The notes under the pieces were generated by a model. It was given only the letters and a program-made list of their open reading frames with translations. It made no database searches and was not told where the DNA came from. Positions 11,239 to 22,262 of a stretch of 64,000 bases of DNA are shown piece after piece. Source of the stretch: Sipunculus nudus (taxonomy: Eukaryota; Annelida; Sipuncula; Golfingiida; Sipunculidae); NCBI GenBank assembly GCA_026874595.1, contig CM049310.1:19136058-19200057 (forward strand), read 5' to 3'. Each line of letters starts with the position of its first letter. Within the stretch, counting starts at the first letter, position 1. The position numbers and the translations under genes were made by a program.

Positions 11239-14200
11239 CTGAAAAGACATACATTTAAGCATGAATGTTCCATGGATATATAAATCAGGTCTGTGCAATG
11301 TGATACAGCAATAAGGATGAGTAAGGATAAACAGCACTACTGCAGTCTGTAACATCAACAAAGGAGAGGAAAGGTTTGTATCATCTGATGTGACTATCAT
11401 AATAATCCATATCACATAAACACTGTACTATAATTACGCATATCATATGTGAAAAAAATAAAAAGAAACTATAGCATGATTAAACAGCTCATATCAGCTT
11501 TCATGCTTTGTGCCATTAAACAGGTAAATATGCCATCTAAAATTTCCACAAAAATGCAGTCATTCTGTATTATATATTTTTTTCATCAAAACCTGGTCAC
11601 TTTATATATTTACACATACAGTAATAAAGCACTTGTTTTCTCTTGTCAACAGATGTAGAAAGTGCATGTCAATAATTGTCTGGCAGCGGTCTACAGGAGT
11701 AGATTAGAGGGCCAGGAGTGCACTAACAATACACTCTACACCATGTCTGCCTAGGACTTAACTCTATAAACCCCAGGAGCTATTGATAACCAATACCACA
11801 CACATGTGACTGTTACATTATTATAGTTCCGTCTTTTCTGCAGTCTTTGTGACCAATATTTGTTGACATTTTCTTTTATTGTCCTGACACTGCACCAAGA
11901 TCAATACACACGAAGCACTTATTACAAGGCAGTACTTTTACCCTTGTATCTTTACTGGGTCATCTCGGAACTATTCTACCATGATGAAAAGAGCACCAAA
12001 TCATTTTCTTAGAGCATTTATTGGTAAATCAATGGTAAAATTGTCTGAAGAAAATATAAACTCAGAAATAGCCTAAAACCAGCTTTTTCATATGTGTGTT
12101 TTTTTATCCTCTGATAGCATGTGAAAATGGTTTCATGATAAATTATAAATGTTTGATTTGGAAATCAATTACAAATTACTGGTTTCTCTCAAATGTATAC
12201 ATAATGTTATTCTTGGGTGTTAGTTCCTAGATTTTCTGAAATCTTCATTGACAATTTCATATTGATCTGTCTGGCTTCTAATCTGATGTTTTGTAATGTT
12301 TAAACAGGCTTCCTTTGTCTGCAGTTGGAGAGCTAAAGGACAACTCTTTCTGCTACAACTGAGTTCAGCACCAGTGTGTGTCAATTAGGTTATCAAAATA
12401 AGAAAGAACTAATCCAGCATGTCATCCAGATCAGACCTGTCACTGCCTATTTGTAACTGACACCTGGCAACCATGCAGGTATAAACAAACATATTTTAAT
12501 GGTGTCCTCTGTTTCTTTTCACATGTTAATTTTTGTCTGTGACCTTGTCTTTGTTTCTGGTTCAGGATCAATACATTATTGAACTGACAGAGGCACCGCA
12601 TGAGCCGCTGGTAGTCGCTGCTGACTCCTGTTCCACTTGTAACCTTGACAACTTTGAATCATCTACCTCAGTAAATAAAATATGTTCATTAGTATTCCCG
12701 ATGGGACCATCTATACATAAACATGAAGGGGAAAACAAGCTCTGTCAACTGGCCCTGAGCCACACGCAATACCCCAGAGTATAATGATAAAATATATAGC
12801 AGGGACAGTTCATGAGTTAACAACAGCAGCTGAATGGTTTATGACAATCTGTCAACAGCGCTGGAACAGAATGGATCAGCCCAGCTGTATACTGCGTTAT
12901 GAACAGAGCAGGTAGGAGGTCTGACTGCTACAGCTACATTCTAGCTGACAGTCAGTGGAGCAGCATACAAGGAAAAGACAGACACCCAAACAGCATAGCA
13001 CAGTTACCATCCAGAATACCACACTTTGAAAATTTACGCTTGGATGCAGTCTCAATTTGCGCTCTCCTGCTGCTGATTCTGTATGCTCAGATCAGTATTA
13101 GTCAGATCGAAATCTAATAGTCAGTGGTGTAGACAGAGTGTCGCATGGCTGTCTGACAGATTAGCTCAGCAAGCTTCACAAGCAAAAGAGACCAAGCTCA
13201 TCACCTTTAAAAGCAAGCTGTAATGGGTTTTCCATGCACATCTGCCTCCTGGAGACTGCCACAGGTGCCTTCAAATCAATGCCTATTTGCCTCTTGTATG
13301 CACAGACTGTAGTTTTACAGACTGCTGTGCACAAGACGATGGGCGCATGGGACTTCTGTTAGAAACATCAAGCCTGCTGGCTCCTGTGTAATGATCAGGC
13401 CAGCTTCTGATCTACACATCTCAGGCTACGTCTGTTTGGTCTTGTTCTCTTTTCATGTTTGCCTCCAGGGATCACATCTAGTATTCCTTCAGCATTGGTA
13501 CTTGAACGTAAAGTCCTAATTTAATTGTGAAAAACACTATACCAAAAACTCCACGAGTGAGCCAACCCAGACTGTCACATTGTAAATGACATGGTCACAA
13601 AGTAATCATTTATCAAAATATATAGCCATGCACAAATGTTAATGTGAAGGAAAGTAGTGAGCCATACCATGGGTGAAAGCCGTTACAATAATTCATATGA
13701 AAAAATTCCAACATTCTATCTAATGTGACTGCAATGTGAAGGCTGCAGAAGTTGAATCAACAGATGACCATGAACAAGTATATGGAAACAAAAAATGTCT
13801 GCATTAAACATAAAACCTTGAATGTGTAAGGAGGCACCAAACAAGGGAACCAGACAATATATACATACAAGAATATTTTTATTGGGTCCATGTGAATAAC
13901 TCTGCTTGGGTGGGTCAGCTTTTTGCAGCTGGAATAATCATTAACAGTTGGCGAGGAATCCTGTAAAACCTTTAGATGACACTGAGATTGCATTCTCACT
14001 GAGCCAGTAAATCAGAGCTCCAACCTCTGCACATTACTCCACAGATCCTTTCTTCTTTCTACACAGCCAACAAATTAAGTCCAGTGTGCCTTTGTTATCA
14101 GTGAAATCTATAATTAAACACTGGTATTTCTAAATTAAATCACAGCGGTTCCCCAAGGTATACCATAAATCTCCTCTGATAGAAGGCTCAATCCCATGCT

Positions 14201-15781
14201 GTGCTGCTATAAGTCATGTGGTTCAAATTAATTCCTGCTCCTTCTCCTATATCAATGCTATGTTCTACTGGACAGCTTCTTACAGGAAAGTGGAAGGCAC
14301 AGGGCTCACATGTCAGCAATATATCGACAGAAATGTCCAATTAAAGTAGCCAATCCTGGGTTTATCATCATGTAGCAGGCTTTGTTCTGTGGTATTACTG
14401 ACAATTTAAAGATGAGGGCACAGTCTGATTACAGCTTTATTGGTAATGTAGGTTATACATGAACGCAATATGATTTTCTACAAGTTTTCTAAAAAAAAGT
14501 TTCCCTTGACCCAATGACGGGTAAAAGAAATGAAAGCTTTACCAGCGTCTGGGATTCTGATTTGGTCAGAGATGTATTTATATTACTCTTGCATTTCTAG
14601 TTGATTCCTGTTTTATCTGTCAGTTACAGTTCTGAATCCAGCCCATATGTTTCAGACAATAGTCTTTATGGAGGGAGCTCCATCTGCTGAATATCTGGCT
14701 GAGTACTTCTGATGTGACTGGAAATGGCTGCTGATCCATCAGTAAGCCAGCTGTCAACAGAGTCCTAGAAGTTTGATATTCCTATTTTCCATCCCTGAAA
14801 TCTGACTTTCCCATTTTTTGGAGAGAAGTGGACAATTTTAGTCCCACTCTGTGACACATCATAACTGTAGATGGACACCGTCCTTGTCCTTGTCCGTTCT
14901 CACCTCTCCCTGGTCCTGCTCTCACCCCTCCTTGGTCCTGTCAGGGATCTGGGCTGAGATACAAACAGCATCTGACATGAGCTCATGGGATCTATCAGAC
15001 TGTTTCCACAGTGTCACCAGTATCACTGACTCTGGTTAGGGAGGGTTCAGTGTATGCTCCTCACATGGCCCTATCTCTTGGCCCTCTGTTATCATCAGCT
15101 GTGACCCTGTCCAGGTTATGACCATACTGAACTAACAATACTGTTCTCATCTTATGTCTGAACTCCAAGTATGATTTTCCTAATGGTATTGTGTTCTCTT
15201 CTTGAGGATATGAATTAACAGTTTGTATACTGTGATCTGTCATTCATTTTATTTTTATTTATCAGAAATTCTTGGTCTTTCCTCAACATATTTTTGTGAT
15301 CTGGATTACACTGACTGGGTGTTATGAACAATTTTGAGATCTTAATATTTTTCACTACAATAATATCACATGGATTTTTCTAAAGTTTTTCTCATGAGAA
15401 ATTCTCCAGATGATATCCCATTATTAAATTTTCTTATAACTGGGTAAAGTTCATAATGTTAAAGAGACAATAAGAATTTTCAGAAACCAGATGAAGTTTC
15501 TCTGGCAGCAAAACATGTTCCAACCAACCAACCAAAAGAAGTATACGCTCATCGAGCAGCTACAGGTTACTGCGGTCAAGACCTCAGCCCTGTGCGCTCC
15601 TTGAGCCTGTTCTCTGAGCCAACAGCCGCAGTGCCACGCCAAGCCAAGCAAGGAGTTCCAACTGATGAGATTTAGAGATGAAGATAGTTTGACACCAACA
15701 CTAACATATTTCTTTTAAATAAAATGAAAGAAACAACAAATAAATATTATATTGCTAAATTTAAATTGTATATGTTCTTAC
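11239..15781 (-). other. DDR intron between discoidin exons 3 and 4 (4,543 bp)
   Basis: GT-AG intron on the minus strand, phase 0. No recognisable gene inside. The slightly GC-richer patches (for example 12840-13420 and 15540-15660) do not give a convincing exon in any frame. Confidence 0.85.
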
Positions 15782-15871
15782 ATCATTTCCTCTGCGGTTT
15801 CGAAACCTGCGCCAATCACCCCCTTCTTCCCTCTGGTACATGATGTAATACTTCTCTGCGTATTCCTGGCC
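15782..15871 (-). CDS. DDR: DDR-like receptor, discoidin domain exon 3 of 4
   Basis: Third exon, exactly 90 bp (30 codons, residues 82-111), phase 0 at both ends, so skipping it would keep the frame. The minus-strand acceptor is TTAATTTCAG and the donor GTAAGA. The peptide runs GQEYAEKYYIMYQ, then an acidic REEGGD turn, then WRRFRNRRGND. The EYA...Y.I.Y and W..(F/W)RNR.G patterns are characteristic of DDR discoidin domains. Glu84 aligns with an acidic residue named in the DDR2 collagen site. The exon is short and has no long ORF of its own, because the flanking intron closes the frame. Confidence 0.92.
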
Positions 15872-18800
15872 CTGAAATTAAGACAATGAAACAGATGAAT
15901 GAGCAGCCAATAAAAGTTGTTATATACAGAAAGTTGTTATAGATGACAGCTGTGTGCTCACTGCATACTATAACCATGGCCATAAGACTAGGGGTATATG
16001 GGAGTGAAAGTTCTCCCTTTTCCTTAGAATACAACAAAAAGTGCTGCGAATAATACTCAGCTGCTCTGGAAAAGAAACAGCTCTGACTCTCCATCAGCAC
16101 TGACACACTACATCCTCCTTTGTGTGGACTAGGTGCCTCCAGAAATGATACAAATGGCCTTTCAAATTATGTTTAATGTTATAATGCAAAATCATTAAAT
16201 CATTCCTTTTTGTACTTTCTCAAACTAAACAAATTGAACTGTAAATTATCATAGAAATATGTAGCAATCAGAATGATAAATAATTCACTTTGCTCTACAG
16301 AACCATTTCCATTCCACTTGGAAACACACAGATGGCTCAATTAGAATCAAATCTGCCCTGCGACACCTGAGCAGTGGTTTATAATGAAACAACCTGGTTA
16401 CAATGTAGCATGTAATCACTCGGTTGTAATTTGAGTTTGTACTCTATATATTCATGGTTCATTATATCACATGATGTAATGACAAACTGGCTGGCAAATC
16501 CTGAAAAGGTTTCTTTTTTTATGACATCCATGACACAAAATATTTCTGACTCATCACAAATTTTCAAAATAACACATATCCAGCCAGGCCATCAAGCTTG
16601 GAATCCACATAGGTTAAGTCCTTGGCCAGAGGCAGTTGACAGGGACATTCTAAGATCGCTGTGCCTGCCAGATGGACACACAGCCAGCCTATTCAGGGAC
16701 TTAACAATATTAAACACATCAGAAGAAGAGGTGGGAAGGAACATAATAGGAATCTGGGCTATATTTATCAAATTAATTAGGCAGCAAATCAGGGCAGCCA
16801 TCAGTCACTAAATCACAAAAGGTTCAAAGTACAGCAGTTCTCTAGCGTCCACAGCTCTGAGGCCTCATCACTCAGCTCCACGGATCTCACTCTCATCTAC
16901 TACACTGATTTTATAAATATCCTTGATTTATTTCACACCAACAACTCTCATTAATTGAGGTGCTGTCATACCTCAACCTTCTGCTTGGTGCAACATATAA
17001 GGCAGCACAAAACCTTGTTATGTCTGAGGCTGTATTGATGTTTAACAAAAAAGTCTAATGATCTGAATTATTTTGTCAATAACCCGTTCAGGTCAAAACA
17101 AGCCTTATGTTAAATATTTACAGACTTCATTTCTCTCATCTAGAAATATGTTTACAGAACAAATAATAAAATAAATAAAGAGTAATAAATTTATTAAAAA
17201 CATTAGTGACTGGTGTTTAAAATTTTCTCTTCGTTGGCTGCCGCATAATAATGTCGAGATTTGTATCTTCCATGATTCTAGGCTTACAGCGTTTTAAGTT
17301 AAACTTTGGGCTGCATTTAGCATCCATTGCATATTTGTATGCCTGCAAATATCTACAATAATTATGAAGTACAACTTTATTCATGTTAGAAAAATAGCAG
17401 CTAATCATTTTTACACATTGTATAGGTTGACAGCTGAAAAGAGCCAACTAATCCAGATTCTACAAATTCCGTCATGCCTACATGTCTGACTGCAGCATAA
17501 AGTGTGTCCTTTTAGGTGACTCATTCTCAGTTGTGATGGCACCACAGCTAGCAGGGGTCATGTAATAATCTCTTCCCCATTAGCAGCCGTAATTATTACA
17601 TCATCTCAATAAATAATCACTGTCATTGATATTTATTTAATCATAGTTTGTTTTTCCGCAAATATTCAAGGTCAAAGTGGGAACCCACTTATCAAACAGT
17701 GAGTCAAATGAGCTGTCCCATCATCAGGTCTCGTTGGATTGCTGGTCTGTCTGAGAACAATTAATCGGGGGTCCAGCATGATTAATTAAGTCTAGAAATC
17801 AGTTTCTGCACTGGAGAGATAATACAAGGCTAGAACTGTCTTTTGTGAAGACTGAAGAGTATAAAACAAGCCCAGGTGAAAAGCCAAACTGCTGGACATA
17901 AAGGAGTTAACAAAACAGACAAGGACTCTGTTTAAAACACGATGGTCTGTAAATTGAACTCAAACACTGATTCAGGTTGTTTCCCAGGTGATCAATACAT
18001 TTATTCATTGTTTTTGCAGACAGGTGGAAGTCATAATGCTGGCTATACAATGCTCTGCAACCGGTTGCCAAGTGAAACTATGTTGAACATGACTGAGTCA
18101 CTGCTAGACTACTTCGTGTGTCACCAGGGGGAATTATATGCAGACCAAGGACGACATGTTGAGTGAAGATGGTGAACCAGGATAACTCTGATTTAATGAC
18201 ATCATCACCATTAGAGCTGTCAATGCGGTTGGGGTGCTTGTAATATACGAGCGTCTTACATTTCCCTTGCCTCTTCACTACTTACCTCCGTTGAAATGCA
18301 ACAATGATTATGAAAGAGCGGTATTTGCTTCAAACAAATCAAAATATGTTTGAAAAATATGTCAAGGATTAGTTTAAATGGTTCCCTACAACAAGTATTT
18401 CTGTAAAACCAAGAAAAAAAGGACTGAAAAATGAGGAGCTTAAACTGTTCCATGGTTTCCCCAAAAATGACCCGTGCACCAAAAAAATGCTGCTTATTTT
18501 GTGCTGAAGTTCTTTGATACTCAAATCTGTATAAGAAAGCACATATATCAATATGTAATATATATAATTATAAAAATAAATGTAAACTGGAGCACCTGGT
18601 TTACACTTATTAACAAGGTAATGAAAGAGGGCATCCATCATAGTGTTAATTCATGCTTTTTTTCACATACTTCAAAACCATGAAACTGATCAAGTGGCCT
18701 AGATTGCCTCCAAGCAACAGCATCAATGCATTAGCACACAAAAACCAGCCTGGTCAATAAAGGCTGGTCTGAAACCCATTCAACAATGTGCATAAACATG

Positions 18801-19690
18801 AAGCTTATCAATAACTATGGCCACCTATCTGATTTTCTTTTCCTCTACCCTTCAAAACTATGTCATCAATAATATGCCCAATCGATCAGACCAAGCCAAA
18901 GCCAGGCAACTAATGCCTATAATAAGCCACAGGGGGCTGGATCTGCAACAGGAAAATCCACAACCATAACCCTCCCATCTCTAGTCTCCATACTTTGTGC
19001 TCCAACAATGGTGTCATGGAGACGGGGCAAAGTCTGCCCAGCCTTCCTTCCCATGTGCCAAAATAGCTTCATAGACAATGCATGGAAGACCTAACAAAGC
19101 TCACACTTGTAACCATTGCTTTATGGCCCAATCATTTCTTTAGCTAACGGGAGTCAAACTTCCACCATAGAGAAACCAATGGTGTGGAAAACATGGGTTA
19201 GAAATTTCCCAGCCTTTCACAAAAAGTTCTCACACTTCCAAGCATGTAACTCCTTATTTCATGGTCAACTAAACATGGAAACATTAAGGCATAAATAATG
19301 TGACAACAAGGGTCACCACTTCCTACACCGCGTATTGGCTATAAAAGCCCTGTTGAAGATGGCTCCTGTGACGAGCTCACTGCTTTTGTTCCAGCCTGGC
19401 TGCAGGTGTCCAAGCAATTTACAATCCTTCTCTCTTATTTTCTGGTCTTTGTTGTCTTCTTTGTCAGCTTCACACTGCATCTAACAGACTCTGTACCAGA
19501 CTCTCAATTTCAAAGAAACCTTACCATAAGAAGAAAATCTAGTGTTTCTGTATTACATGAGATTACTCATGAAAATCAATTGATCTTAATAGCAGACAAC
19601 TAAAGCAAGGAACCATCCAAATACTCCACATCATTAACAATCAGTTTTTAAAATATTAATCTCAAATAAGAATTAAATTGTATATCATAC
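15872..19690 (-). other. DDR intron between discoidin exons 2 and 3 (3,819 bp)
   Basis: GT-AG intron on the minus strand, phase 0. AT-rich, with no recognisable gene, RNA or transposon. The short ORFs on both strands (for example 16431-16811 plus) have no family signature and no codon pattern that I can defend. Confidence 0.85.
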
Positions 19691-19832
19691 CTGTCCATTA
19701 CCAAAGCGACCTTGTGTTTCCACCTGTGTGATGACCTTGAGTTTTCCAAGGTCAATCTGGAGCCATTCTTTAATGTGTGGTGCTACAAGCCTCTTTGGAC
19801 ACCAGGCACCACCTTTGACTTCTGTGCGGATT
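19691..19832 (-). CDS. DDR: DDR-like receptor, discoidin domain exon 2 of 4
   Basis: Second recognised exon of the discoidin domain. The minus-strand acceptor is TTTTAACAG and the donor GTATGA. It is 142 bp: one base completing Arg34, then 47 codons (residues 35-81). Visible family landmarks are GGAWCPKR (Cys45), EWLQIDLGK (a core strand of F5/8C domains), and ETQGRFGNGQ, matching the conserved TQGR turn of DDRs. It ends in phase 0 and joins directly to the exon at 15782-15871, giving GNGQ-GQEYA. Arg76 in TQGR corresponds to an arginine reported as a collagen contact in human DDR2. The F5/8C fold also occurs in neurexin-like and coagulation proteins, but the TQGR-to-EYA run favours DDR. There is no frameshift or stop. 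Confidence 0.92.
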
Positions 19833-20540
19833 CTGTTAAAAGATAAAAAAAATTGATTAAAATAGACCTGATGTCAACAGAATTGTAGTCATGAGAAATG
19901 AAAATCCTCAAGGACTCTGCAAGTTTCTCATGACTGAAACTCATCTGTTAATTATCCTGCTACTAAGAAGAATTACGCATAAATTATGCAAACATACTTG
20001 AGGTCCATATATCATTTCTACTTTGCAATGGAGTGTCAGCCAACTCCCCCTGAACTTTGGGTGAAAACAGACAATGCATAGTAAATCAGCTGGAATAAGA
20101 TAAATGTGATGGGAGAAACTCATGGGATTTTACCTTCTACTCTTCAATCAACAGTCTCGCACTATGCCACTAGCCTATTGGATATTTATTGACAGGCACC
20201 AGCTGTTATTCATTTTTCATGAGCTCCTTTCGTGCATCTGATGTAAGGGTCTTTGTGGGTTTGGCAGTGATGGAATTCAACAGGAACTTACACATCACAA
20301 CTTTTTTTCTTGCATTACTATCTTGTCTAATTTCAAGACAGAGAGAAAGGTTGACAGACAGAGGGGCAACTAATGAAAGAAGAGAAACAGTAACAGAGAA
20401 ACAGAGGGAAAGAGAAAAGGTGGGAGGCAGAGATTGAAAGAGAGTGCTGATAGGATACTATGCTTAAGGGGCATTTAAAACAAACTACAGATCATAAAAG
20501 CCAATATGAATTGCTAGCTTCAAGCCCGATGTAGTGCTTT

Positions 20541-20660
20541 CTGGAGATCTCGGACCTTTTACATCTTGGCCCACACAAAGTCGGACCACTTTGTACCATC
20601 TCGGACCACCAGGTTGACCATCTCAGACCACTATATCGGACCCGTTCTGATCTCGATCAG
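20541..20660 (+). repeat. Left inverted-repeat arm of the 1.7 kb element
   Basis: Repeated TCGGACCA(C) phrases (TCGGACCTT, GTCGGACCACTTT, TCTCGGACCACC, TCTCAGACCAC, TCGGACCCG) read outward to inward. The arm matches the reverse complement of the right arm. Confidence 0.85.
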
Positions 20661-20874
20661 ACTCCTGATGTTGTTGTCAAATGTATTTGTTTTGTCTTCA
20701 AACCACGTTAAACCTATTTGTTAAAACAAGAAAAGCCTTGCTTACTCCACACATAACTATGGCCTCTCTCTCTTTATCATTCTCTCCATCATAAATCATT
20801 CGCAACATATTGTCTTAATCAAAATTTATTATAAAAGTAATTCTAAAGTTTGTGCATTTGATCGTGTAATAAAG

Positions 20875-21366
20875 AATTTGAGTGTGTGAGATAAAGAATG
20901 AAAGAAAGAACGATTGAATGAAAGAGTGAATGAATGAAAGAGTGAAAGAAAGAAATTCAGAATGAATGAAAGATTGAATGATAGAAAGATTGAATGAAAG
21001 AAAGATTGAAAGAAAGAAAGATTGAATGATAGACAGATAGAAGAAATGAAAGATCTGAATGAATGAAATATTGTTTGAATGAAAGAAAGATTAAGTTTGA
21101 AAGACTGAAAGAAAGAAAGACAGAATGCATGAAAGACTGAATAAATAAAAAAATGAACGAAAGATTGAATGAATAAAAGATTCAGTTAAAGAAAAATTGA
21201 ATGAGAGAAAGATTTAATGAATGAAAAACTGAACGAAAGAAAGATTGAATGAGAGAAAGACTGAATAAAAAAAAGATCAGATTGAAAGAGAGATTGAATG
21301 ATAGACAGATAGAAGAATTGAAAGATCAGAATGAATGAAAGATTAAATGAAAGAATGATTGAATGA
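20875..21366 (+). repeat. 490-bp purine-rich GAAT/GAAA microsatellite
   Basis: A nearly continuous run of GAATGAAAGATT-like words on the plus strand, so the DDR sense strand is pyrimidine-rich here. Interruptions are single T, C or TT. It has the composition of a polypurine tract able to form triplex DNA. Confidence 0.9.
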
Positions 21367-21384
21367 GATTAATTACTTTTTTTC

Positions 21385-21850
21385 ATGTATATATCTAAAC
21401 TACAACTGTTTTCCCTCTGGTATATACGATGAGAGCGTGATTTGTTTTGTTAGTTCGTTTAAAGATATTTCGGTTTTCGTGTCTCGTTGTACATTGTATA
21501 TAGTAACATCTAATAAACCTTGCCAGTTATTTGAGTTAAATAATATATTGTGTCAATCGTTTCCCATATAGAATTTCTGTTTTATGTATATATCGAAACT
21601 ACAACTGTTTTCACTCTGTGATATTAGCTGTAATATTATCTTGTACAGTAGTTGTATCGTAGATCTGTAATCGCAATACACCTGTTCCGATTCTTTGATT
21701 CACACAAGCTCAATTATGCATTTTTGATTTATGTAGATTTTTCATATTTCAGTTTTCATACCTCCCTTTATATTGTATTTATTATATTCTAATAAACGTT
21801 GTCAATTCTTATATTATTAAAATATGGTGTCATGCGTTTCATACAAACTA
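21385..21850 (+). repeat. Diverged internal direct repeat in the 1.7 kb element
   Basis: ATGTATATATC(T/G)AAACTACAACTG occurs at 21385 and 21584, and TCTAATAAAC(C/G)TTG at 21509 and 21788. The offset grows from 199 to 279 bp, so the second copy carries about 80 bp of extra sequence. A (TG)n run lies at about 21860-21885, just beyond. Confidence 0.75.
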
Positions 21851-22084
21851 TTATAAATTAAGTGTGTGTGTGTGCATGTGTGTGTGAAATATGTTTTCTG
21901 AGTGGATATATATATTGAGCTATGTCGTAGGCCTAACTTGTCCAAGTGGAATTTTTAACATCTGAATCGCGCTCAGATGGAATATTATTGTTAGCCTATA
22001 TAAGAGCCTGGTTCTTCTTATTTCAATGTAATGTGTATTGTTAACATAACCTCGGTTATTTCATATCAATTTAAGCAGGCAGGA

Positions 22085-22262
22085 CATATATGTTACATTG
22101 GTCCGGGATCGTAGGTGCCCGATCACAAAGTGGTCCGAGATAATAGTGGCCAGATACAAAGTGGGCCGAGATCGTCGGCCCAATGGTCCGAGATTATAAT
22201 GGTCCGATCTGAAATGGTCAGATTTGGTGTGGGCCGAGATGTAATAGGTCCCAGATCTCCAG
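22085..22262 (-). repeat. Right inverted-repeat arm of the 1.7 kb element
   Basis: The plus-strand phrases TGGTCCGAGAT, GTGGGCCGAGAT and GGTCCGATCT are the inverted form of the left-arm units. The arm is longer than the left one, so units have been gained or lost. Confidence 0.85.

Noticed and set aside
15451-15651. 66-codon minus-strand ORF close to the 15.8 kb exon
   Set aside because: It lies inside the intron after the GTAAGA donor and shows no discoidin continuation; the true next exon at 11.2 kb fits phase and family.
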